Below are positions 57,693 to 64,000 of a stretch of 64,000 nucleotides of DNA, in pieces. This DNA comes from Pirellulaceae bacterium. GTDB taxonomy: Bacteria; Planctomycetota; Planctomycetia; Pirellulales; Pirellulaceae. The stretch lies in assembly GCA_018402565.1 (NCBI GenBank), contig JAGYIQ010000007.1, positions 1 through 64,000 of the forward strand, in the 5' to 3' direction. Both the position numbers and the translations under genes were made by a program. Under the pieces are notes generated by a model. It saw only the letters and a program-made list of their open reading frames with translations. It was not told where the DNA came from and made no database searches. Position 1 is the stretch's first letter; each line of letters opens with the position of its first letter.

Positions 57693-57914
57693 ATGTTGGT
57701 ACTATCAAGAAAGAAAAACGAGAGCATCGTCATTAACGACACGATATCCATCGTGGTGGTCGAGATCCGCGGCGACAAGGTGCGTTTGGGAGTCGAGGCT
57801 CCTCGGGACGTATCCGTGCACCGCAAGGAAGTCTACGACGCCATCAAGAGCTTCGGCTTGGTGGAGGACGTCGAATCGCCTGGCCGCGTCGAAAACGCGG
57901 GCGAATCCGCCTAA
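57693..57914 (+). CDS. csrA: carbon storage regulator CsrA
   Basis: 73 residues. RNA-binding post-transcriptional regulator that binds GGA motifs in mRNA leaders. MLVLSRKKNESIVI, VVVEIRGDKVRLGVEAPRDVSVHRKEVYDAI is the full family signature, with the RNA-contacting Arg of VHR retained. The C-terminal tail (SFGLVEDVESPGRVENAG) is longer than in enteric CsrA. The ATG at 57693 is preferred because AGGAA lies about 6 bases upstream and the family begins MLVLSRK. It stands alone, 330 bases before a tRNA gene. Confidence 0.95.
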   Translation: MLVLSRKKNESIVINDTISIVVVEIRGDKVRLGVEAPRDVSVHRKEVYDAIKSFGLVEDVESPGRVENAGESA

Positions 57915-58242
57915 CGGCCCGGATGGCTGGTGGACGTTAGCCCACCAACTCGCGAGCGGCTTCGGGTGGGTGTCGCATTGGACCAAACCTGAGCCTGCTC
58001 GAGCCCTGCGCGGGTCATCGCCTGCCTCCGTACTGAGGGCGGTGCGTGTGGTTTCCTGATGGGCGTTCCCGCGGTGCTGGGTGGCATTTGAGGGCACGCA
58101 GCTGAGTTCCAGGCTGGGTTCTAGAAAATTTGTCGCAGGTATTAGCCGCTGCGGTCCTTGGCTTTCCTGGGCTTTTCTGTTACATTTGCCGTAGGTTCAC
58201 GGGCCTACTACCCGATAGGGTAGAGCAAGCCTGTCAAAAACC
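57915..58242. other. intergenic region between csrA and the tRNA gene
   Basis: About 330 bases with no gene or repeat recognised; it should contain the tRNA promoter. Confidence 0.5.
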
Positions 58243-58315
58243 GGCCCCTTCGTCTAGCGGTCTAGGACATCGCCCTTTCACGGCGGTAACACGGGTTCGA
58301 GTCCCGTAGGGGTCA
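58243..58315 (+). tRNA. tRNA-Glu (anticodon UUC)
   Basis: 73 bases, no encoded CCA. Acceptor stem GGCCCCT pairs with AGGGGTC (one G-T pair) and A58315 is the discriminator. Anticodon arm CGCCC-TTTCACG-style loop carries TTC, and the T arm has GGTTCGAGTCC. The D arm begins with GTCTAG as in bacterial tRNA-Glu. Confidence 0.96.
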
Positions 58316-58351
58316 TTGATGGTGCACGGAGCACCCAACCGAAACCATCAC

Positions 58352-58376
58352 AACCCCGATTTCCTCGGGGTTTTTT
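58352..58376 (+). terminator. hairpin terminator after tRNA-Glu
   Basis: AACCCCGA, short loop, TCGGGGTT followed by a run of six T. It lies 37 bases after the tRNA gene. Confidence 0.88.
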
Positions 58377-58450
58377 CATTTCCGTGATGAACCCTCGGGG
58401 GCCTTGCTGGCCCTTGACGGGGGGACCAACGGGGGGACGGGAATCCACCG

Positions 58451-58502
58451 CCCAATGCCCGAGCCCAATGCCCGTGCCCAATGCCCGTGCCCAATGCTCA
58501 TC
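58451..58502 (+). repeat. 13-bp tandem repeat
   Basis: CCCAATGCCCGTG in four copies, the first and last slightly different. Confidence 0.85.
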
Positions 58503-58639
58503 CCGGTTTGGCAGATAGTGCCGCTCGGCCACCAAATCAGATTGGCCCAACCACTTGTTGATCCCGTGACTCGGGAACCGCTCTTGTAGCTCCGTCCGGC
58601 CCTAAACGTTTTCATTGGTCACGTCTCGAGGCGAGTTGG

Positions 58640-58885
58640 CCCCGCTTGTAGTTCCGCCTTCAGGCGGACGCCCTCCTTCCCTATTCGCCCTCCACCTGAA
58701 CGCGAGACTCCAAGCCGTGCGAACTTGCTACTCAACGGGAATGATTTGCCGAGGTCCCGCCGCTCGTAGTTCCGCCTTCAGGCGGTCGCCCTCCTTCCCC
58801 TATTCGCCCTCCACCTGAAAGCGAGACTCCAAGCCGTGCGAACTTGCTACTGAACGGGAATCATTTGCCGAGGTCCCACCGGCCC
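58640..58885 (+). repeat. two tandem copies of a 115-120 bp dispersed unit
   Basis: Units start at about 58645 and 58767. Each runs CGTAGTTCCGCCTTCAGGCG, CCCTCCTTCCC, TATTCGCCCTCCACCTGAA, CGAGACTCCAAGCCGTGCG, AACTTGCTACT and ATTTGCCGAGGTCCC. The first block is also found near 24770. CCGCCTTCAGGCGG is palindromic. Confidence 0.88.
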
Positions 58886-60059
58886 CAACGGCCTCGAGCC
58901 GTTGGGCCGGGAGTTCGACAGGCTAGAAGGCGACGACGCGGTGTTTGAGCGGTCGAGTGCGACGTAGGTTTAGCTGCTCAACCTTCTCCGAGACCGCAAT
59001 TGGGGGAGGTGTCCTCTGCAACGCTCGGCGTTGTGGACTTGGCTGGGCGGTGACTGGTCGCGAGACGAAGCCCCACCCGCCGTTCGGTGCTGGCGGTTTG
59101 ACCAAGGGGCGACGATCCACTTATTTGGATCATGGGGGGGAAGGCAGCGTAGCCGGTCAGTCAGCGCTCCGCCGGGACAAGCACGAGCGATGGCGCTGTG
59201 ACCAAGGGGCGACGATCCATCTTTTTGGGTCGTTTGGGGGAGATGGTTTCGCTGCCAAACTTGCGCCCCCACCGGTGAACGCGCTGGGGGCGGTGTGGCC
59301 AAGGGGCGAAGTGCCCTCTTTTTGATTATTAGGGGAGGGACTTACTAGCTACCCAAACTACCGCTCCGGCGGGGTAAACCCGCACGGGGGCGGTGTGGCC
59401 AAGGGGCAAAGAGCCATCTTTTTGATTCATGGGGGAGGCTTGGTAGCCGGTCAGTCAGCGCTCCGCCGGGACAAGCCCGAGCGGTGGCGGTGTGGCCAAG
59501 GGGCAACGTTCCGAAAATTCTAAGGTCTGTGTGGGCAAGACACTCTCGCAATAATAGTGCCTAACCCATCGCGCATGAGCAGCACCAACGGTTTGTTATT
59601 GCGGCGGTCGACTTCCGGCCCCAACGGCCTCGAGCCGTTGGGCCGGCAGTTCGACCGGCTAGAAGGCGACGGCGCGGGGGTTTGGGCGGTCGAGTGCCAC
59701 GTTGTTTTAGCTGCTCAAGCTCCGCCGAGACCGCAAGTGGGGGAGGCGGATTCTGCAACGCCTGGAATTGTGGACTTGGCGCGGCGGTTACTGGCCACAC
59801 GACGATGCACCACCTGCCGCCTGATGCTGGCGATGTGACCAAGGGGCGACGATCCATCTTTTTGGGTTGTCGTCGGAGGCGGTCTCGCTTCCAAACTTTC
59901 GGTCCCACTGGCAAGCCAGTGGGGCCGGTGTGGCCAAGGGGCAATGCTCCACTTTTTTGGTTGGTGGGGGAAGCTTGGTAGCCGGTCAGTCAGCGCTCCG
60001 CCGGGACAAGCCCGAGCGGTGGCGGTGTGACCAAGGGGCGAAGATCCGAAAATTCTAAG
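58876..60059 (+). repeat. composite dispersed repeat, several copies
   Basis: Two long copies (about 58876-59240 and 59608-59900) start with a palindrome around CCCAACGGCCTCGAGCCGTT, run through TTTAGCTGCTCAA and CGAGACCGCAA, and end in TGACCAAGGGGCGACGATCC. Shorter copies of the last part (GGCGGTGTGGCCAAGGGGC, TTTTTGATT, GGTAGCCGGTCAGTCAGCGC, CGGGACAAGCCCGAGC) lie at about 59280-59520 and 59920-60059. Reading frames through it are not protein-like. The last copy runs directly into the toxin cassette at 60060. Confidence 0.88.
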
Positions 60060-61196
60060 TCCCGCTTGCGAACCAGCTGTTCCCTAACTTTGCTCCGCCA
60101 GGAAGCTTGGGTGCTGGAGCAGATCGATTACCAGTTCCTGGACGCCGAAGATCTCCAGAACACGTCGCTCTCAACCGCCGCCAGTTCGTCTCGGTTCCTC
60201 AAGTCCTTGCCACTCGATGTACCGGAAGTTCCCCTGCGGCCGCTGTTTGCCGAACTGCATGATGTGCGGTGGTTGATGGCGGAGGTTGAAGCCGAGTCGG
60301 TGCTGGTCACGATCTCGTTGGACTTGCCCGAGATCGGCGTGCGAGGCGAGGCGGTGGTGACTGGGCTGGAACCCTGCCCAGCGATCTTGCCGGGGCCAGG
60401 GAAAGTCGTCCTGACCACCTTCCACCACGCCAGCAGCGACCTGATCGATCTGTATCTCAGCCCCCAACCACCGACCGGAGTGAACTCGCCCAGTTCCACT
60501 CACCTGACATCAACGTCTAGCTCACCGACTGACCCACTCACCACTCTCCAAACCTCCGAGGAAGCCTTGCTGTACCCGCGGGCGTCGCGGGCAACGAGCA
60601 TTGATCCGTCGTGGGAGCGAATCGGGGTCACCGGCAACCATCCGATCTGGTCCCAGGACCGTCACGACTATGTCGCCGCGATGGACCTACGCATTGGGGA
60701 GCGTTTAAAGAACCTCTCGGGCGACATCCACTGGGTCCAACAAAAACTCCCTCGCCCCGGCCCCACCCCTGTTTACAACCTCGAAGTCCAAGACGAACAT
60801 GTTTATTACGTTGGTGCTAGTGGGGTGCTGGCGCATAATAGCACTAGCTGTGATGCACCGAACAGTGTATTGAAGAGCGCTGGCGAACAGTTTGAGGAAA
60901 GTGTCCAGAATACGTTCCGCAACAAGATTATTCGGCAGAATGAAGTTCTTCGAAATAGTGCCGGAAGAGTTCTGGGCGAGATCGACTTTGAGACTACGGA
61001 AGCGATTGTTGAAGTTGGAACGAGCCTTCGCGGCAAGGTCGGCCAGCTACACAAACGTGCCCAAGTTGCGAAAGACCGTGCAAAGCGTCTCGACGTCATC
61101 TACGGCCCTGATACATCCGAGGGCACGCTGAAGTTTCTGCAGGAATCTCTGCGTACAAAGTGGGGTAACCGCGTCCGTTTCATTCCTCATAAGTAG
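60027..61196 (+). CDS. orphan polymorphic-toxin cassette: Hint-like module plus nuclease-like toxin
   Basis: 389 codons from a GTG inside the dispersed repeat; the real 5' end is unknown. From about residue 24 (LTLLRQEAWVLEQIDY) it is homologous to the cassette at 62494. A pre-toxin Hint domain occupies about residues 60-270, with GVTGNHPIWSQDRHDYVAAMDLRIGERL and the C-terminal VYNLEVQDEHVYYVGASGVLAHN. The Cys-containing first Hint block is absent. The last 115 residues are the toxin: GEIDFETTEAIVEVGTS resembles the Asp...Glu core of restriction-endonuclease-fold toxins, so a DNase is likely but unproven. The toxin half is lower in GC than the Hint half. The next gene is its likely immunity partner. 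Confidence 0.8.
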   Translation: MTKGRRSENSKSRLRTSCSLTLLRQEAWVLEQIDYQFLDAEDLQNTSLSTAASSSRFLKSLPLDVPEVPLRPLFAELHDVRWLMAEVEAESVLVTISLDLPEIGVRGEAVVTGLEPCPAILPGPGKVVLTTFHHASSDLIDLYLSPQPPTGVNSPSSTHLTSTSSSPTDPLTTLQTSEEALLYPRASRATSIDPSWERIGVTGNHPIWSQDRHDYVAAMDLRIGERLKNLSGDIHWVQQKLPRPGPTPVYNLEVQDEHVYYVGASGVLAHNSTSCDAPNSVLKSAGEQFEESVQNTFRNKIIRQNEVLRNSAGRVLGEIDFETTEAIVEVGTSLRGKVGQLHKRAQVAKDRAKRLDVIYGPDTSEGTLKFLQESLRTKWGNRVRFIPHK

Positions 61197-61202
61197 GCAA
61201 TC

Positions 61203-61844
61203 ATGGCATCTTGGCATTACGCATTTTTGTTTCCGAGCGCTGACGGTGGGCTGAATTCTGCAGCCACGGTTGACGTGTTGAGTGACTTTGGATTTGAGTT
61301 TGACAAGTCGGCTAGAGGTGCCGTTGAAATCGACGAACTGGGCCATCTTGAGTATGGTGAAGAGACGCCTTTGGGGCCAATAGCAATGTTCGAGCTAAAG
61401 CGACGGCTGACTGATCAAGAGCAGTTGATGATTGAGTGCAGAAATAGCGAACTGTTTTTTTCGTGCAGTTTTGCAACGCGGTACGTGAATCCTTACATGA
61501 TGTTTGGTTGGTCGAAGAGGCTCTTTCGCGAGCTACCTCGATCGCGGCAAGACGAGTACTGGGAGATGCTGAGACAGTGCGCGAAGCAAGGCCGTGCTGC
61601 CTATATAGTCATCGTGGATGATCCACCGGATTTTTTCGAGGATCGATTCCTTGAAATCGACGGACAGCGATTTCTTGAAAACCAAATGCCAAGTGGCAAC
61701 AAATACGACATTCATGCGATTTGGATGAATATCGAATTAAGCGACCGAATTCCTGAAGGAGTAGATGTGTCATCACGGCGTGTAATGCCTAATGGATTTG
61801 TGGAGTACTCGGTCGCGAACGGATCGACGCAACAGACTATTTGA
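61203..61844 (+). CDS. putative immunity protein for the first toxin
   Basis: 213 residues starting 6 bases after the toxin stop codon. No family was recognised. Acidic overall, with EIDELGHLEYGEETPLGP, CRNSELFFSCSFATRY and AYIVIVDDPPDFFED; acidic single-domain proteins directly after a toxin are typical immunity proteins. Low GC compared with the repeats on either side. Assigned from position and composition only. Confidence 0.65.
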   Translation: MASWHYAFLFPSADGGLNSAATVDVLSDFGFEFDKSARGAVEIDELGHLEYGEETPLGPIAMFELKRRLTDQEQLMIECRNSELFFSCSFATRYVNPYMMFGWSKRLFRELPRSRQDEYWEMLRQCAKQGRAAYIVIVDDPPDFFEDRFLEIDGQRFLENQMPSGNKYDIHAIWMNIELSDRIPEGVDVSSRRVMPNGFVEYSVANGSTQQTI

Positions 61845-62515
61845 CTAATGGAAAGCGGTAACGCGACGGCGACAGGGAGCCACCGCAATCTTTGCAGGAT
61901 GCACCGCCGGGCGAATGGATATTGCCGAAGTGAAATCCCGACGCGTCAGGACACGCCCGGCGGAACCTGAGTTGACGTTCCGCCGGGATGAAGTGCGGTT
62001 GGCGCCGGAGAGGACGTCTCGGTTGGTAACGCGAAAAGAACTTGCGTTTGGGCGGTCGACTGCCACGCGGGTTTAGCTGCTCAAGCTCCGCCGAGACCGC
62101 AACGGAGGGACGTGTGATCTGCGAATCTTTGTGTTGGTGGACATGGCTTGGCGGGAATCGGCCGCCGGACGACGCTACACTCGTCCACCCGGTACTGTCG
62201 GTGTGACCAAGGGGCAGAGAGCCTGCTTTTTGAATATTGGGGAGGTGGTCTCGCTGCCAAACTTTCGGTCCCACTGGAAAGCCGGTGGGGGCCGGTGTGG
62301 CCAAGGGGCAATGTTCCATCTTTTTAGTCGTTTGGGGGAGGCTTGGTAGCCGGCAGTCATCGCTCCGCCGGGACGAGCCCGAGCGGTGGCGGTGTGACCA
62401 AGGGGCGAAGAGCCATCTTTTTGGATCGTTGGGGGGGAGGCTTGGTAGCCGGTCAGTCATCGCTCCGCCGGGACGAGCCCGAGCGGTGGCGGTGTGACCA
62501 AGGGGCGAAGGTCCG
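61845..62515 (+). repeat. composite dispersed repeat between the two toxin cassettes
   Basis: From about 62045 it repeats the 58.9-60.0 kb element in the same order: TTTAGCTGCTCAAGCTCCGC, CGAGACCGCAA, a GGCGGTGTG / CCAAGGGGC block three times, and GCCGGTCAGTCATCGCTCCG with GGGACGAGCCCGAGCGG twice. It ends in GGTCCGAAAATTC, after which cassette sequence begins, as at 60059. 61845-62044 is unique and without a gene. Confidence 0.85.
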
Positions 62516-63009
62516 AAAATTCCAATCGCTGGTTGCGAAATAACTCACTGCTGACTTTGCTCCGCCAGGAAGATTGGGTGCTGGAGCAGATCGATTACCA
62601 GTTCCTGGACGACGAAGACCTCCAGAACACGTCGCTCTCAACCGCCGCCAATTCGTCGCGGTTCCTCAAGTCCTTGCCAACCGATGTACCGGAAGTTCCC
62701 CTGCGGCCGCTGTTTGCCGAACTGCATGACGTGCGGTGGTTGATGGCGGAGGTGGCTGCCGAGTCGGTGCTGGTCACGATCTCGTTGGACTTGCCCGAGA
62801 TCGGCGTGCGAGGCGAGGCGGTGGTGACTGGGCTGGAACCCTGCCCAGCGATCTTGCCGGGGCCAGGCAAAGTCGTCCTGACCACCTTCCACCACGCCAG
62901 CAGCGACCTGATCGATCTGTATCTCAGTCCCCAACCACTCACTAGCCGGAGTGAGAGCTCGCCCGAGTTCCGCTCACCTGACCTCGAACGTCTAGCTCAC
63001 TCGGACTGA
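62494..63009 (+). pseudogene. first half of a second Hint module, frame-broken
   Basis: Near-identical to residues 24-150 of the cassette at 60027 (LRQEDWVLEQIDYQFLDDED; RPLFAELHDVRWLMAEV; VVLTTFHHASSDLIDLYLS). Small insertions between 62940 and 63010 relative to the first copy bring in a TGA at 63007. The GTG used as start lies in the preceding repeat, so the true start is unknown. Confidence 0.8.
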
Positions 63010-63078
63010 CCCACTGCACCACTCTCCAAACCTCCGAGGAAGCTCTGCTGTACCCGCGGGCGTCGCGGGCAACGAGCA

Positions 63079-63657
63079 TTGGATCCGTCGTGGGAACGCA
63101 TTGGCGTCACTGGCAACCATCCGATCTGGTCCCAGGACCGTCACGACTACGTCGCCGCGATGGACCTACGCCTCGGCGAGCGACTGAAGAACCTCTCCGG
63201 CGACACCGTCTGGGTCCAACAAAAACTCCCTCGCCCCGGCCCCACCCCAGTTTACAACCTCGAAGTCCAAGACGAACATGTTTATTACGTTGGTGCCAGT
63301 GGGGTGCTGGCGCATAATGCGGGGAAAACGTACGGTGGATCACTAAGTGGACAGACGTTCTCGCAAGCGAAAAAGACGCTGACTTCTGCTGCCGAACTGC
63401 ATAAGGATTCCACGCGTCTTGGACATGCTTTGTCGAAGCATGCCGGACGCAAACCTCATATTTGGGGCAAGATCACTGGAGGGCAAAGCTCTTACTATGC
63501 GCAGGCCATGAAGCACCTACGAGAAATTTACCGAGCTCCCGGCAAGTTTCAAAGAGTAACGAACTCGAAAGGCATTACCTTCTTAGAAAAGAAGCTTCCA
63601 GATGGTCGAGGAATTCGTCTTCAGCTTGATCACGGCTTTAAAGGGTTCATTGACTGA
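63079..63657 (+). CDS. Hint C-terminal part plus a second, unrelated toxin domain
   Basis: 192 residues. Residues 1-75 repeat the Hint end of the first cassette (GVTGNHPIWSQDRHDYVAAM to GVLAHN). Directly after HN the sequence differs completely: KTYGGSLSGQTFSQAKKTL, then LGHALSKHAGRKPHIWGKI, AMKHLREIYRAPGKFQRV, ITFLEKKLPDGRGIRLQLD and FKGFID. The His-rich SKHAGR and DGRGIR ending recall RNase toxins of the BECR/RelE-like type, but I cannot place it with certainty. Two one-base insertions just upstream (near 63020 and 63082) disconnect it from the first half of the module. The immunity gene overlaps its stop by one base. Confidence 0.75.
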   Translation: MDPSWERIGVTGNHPIWSQDRHDYVAAMDLRLGERLKNLSGDTVWVQQKLPRPGPTPVYNLEVQDEHVYYVGASGVLAHNAGKTYGGSLSGQTFSQAKKTLTSAAELHKDSTRLGHALSKHAGRKPHIWGKITGGQSSYYAQAMKHLREIYRAPGKFQRVTNSKGITFLEKKLPDGRGIRLQLDHGFKGFID

Positions 63658-64000
63658 TGGTTTCAAAAGTTAACGAATTGTTTGAACTCGTGTTCGAGGG
63701 ATTGACCGAAGAAGATGCGTTGAGAATCGCTGAAAAATTGTTGCAGCGGTCCATTGGATCGCAAATGACAGTAGACAATACTTTAGACGTTGAACTACCG
63801 AAGTTGGCAATCTCGGATCAGCTCGAAATTGAGCGGCCCCACGTTCGCGTTTTGTGCTACGGTGAATCGATCTATGATGTGGAAATTAACTTCGTTATTT
63901 GCGATGTCAAGCCCTTGGCTCTAAGCAGATTAGCCCCAGCTCTTCAGGCTTTTGCAATAAATTTGACTGAAGGAATTAGCTCCCCTTCATTTTTTGCGGG
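63657..64000 (+). CDS. putative immunity protein for the second toxin, cut by the window end
   Basis: Opens at an ATG overlapping the toxin stop (TGATG) and stays open to the end of the window, at least 114 residues. It begins MVSKVNELFELVFEGLTEED, with ALRIAEKLLQRSIG and later VRVLCYGESIYDVEINFVI. No family was recognised; assignment rests on position, overlap and low GC. The 3' end is outside the window. Confidence 0.65.
   Translation, partial: MVSKVNELFELVFEGLTEEDALRIAEKLLQRSIGSQMTVDNTLDVELPKLAISDQLEIERPHVRVLCYGESIYDVEINFVICDVKPLALSRLAPALQAFAINLTEGISSPSFFA

Noticed and set aside
58876..60026. Several 60-130 codon frames in the dispersed repeats
   Set aside because: The same repeats give different frames in each copy, and none is conserved at protein level between copies.
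61845..62460. 207-codon minus-strand frame between the toxin cassettes
   Set aside because: Runs through the dispersed repeat and contains repeated SLPPNDPKRWLF-type text from the repeat units; not a gene.

Overview
The window looks like a piece of a planctomycete chromosome of the Pirellulaceae/Rhodopirellula type. The evidence is the gene set: two ECF sigma factor plus membrane Ser/Thr kinase modules in which the kinases carry an N-terminal Cys/His cluster, DUF1501, DUF1552 and PSCyt1/DUF1549/DUF1553 proteins, a YXWGXW-repeat surface protein, RadC, Tex and CsrA. Intergenic DNA is unusually rich in dispersed and tandem repeats. This assignment is inferred from gene content; there is no rRNA in the window.

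Layout. 0-7 kb: a membrane protein, an ECF sigma/DMP19-like pair and a divergent 1161-residue kinase. 7-11.8 kb: small orphan genes in repeat-rich DNA, with a 1369-bp IS4-type element (perfect 16-bp inverted ends, 10-bp target duplication) inside a dispersed repeat. 11.8-18.5 kb: a complete, tightly overlapping Wadjet operon jetA-jetB-jetC-jetD, a plasmid/DNA-loop defence system. 18.6-24.2 kb: a RAYT-like HUH (Y1) transposase gene between two blocks of different tandem repeats that share the heptamer GGGGACA, oppositely oriented on its two sides, followed by about 1.5 kb of a 14-bp minisatellite. 25-38 kb: a run of genes (CehA/McbA-type metallohydrolase, tex, radC, TPR protein, M28 peptidase, YXWGXW protein) nearly all broken by single-base frameshifts while the protein sequence stays well preserved, which suggests either consensus errors or recent decay. 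38-43.4 kb: a second kinase/ECF sigma module, a 5'-truncated DUF1552 gene fused to a stray 3' fragment of the YXWGXW gene, and a sulfotransferase.

43.6-57.9 kb: a block of mostly intact genes: a SulP transporter fused to a carbonic-anhydrase-like domain that has lost its zinc ligands, a DUF1501 plus PSCyt1/DUF1553 pair, a CorA-like protein, a glycerophosphodiesterase overlapping a flavoprotein, an ATP-grasp enzyme and csrA. A tRNA-Glu(UUC) with a hairpin terminator follows. 58.6-64 kb: dispersed repeats alternate with two near-identical copies of a Hint (pre-toxin) module. The copies diverge exactly at the end of the Hint domain (GVLAHN), each carrying a different C-terminal toxin followed by its own putative immunity gene. 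This looks like an orphan polymorphic-toxin cassette array.

The most unusual parts are the RAYT gene between GGGGACA arrays, the repeat-bounded toxin cassettes, and the SulP-pseudo-carbonic-anhydrase fusion. No CRISPR array or phage structural gene was seen.
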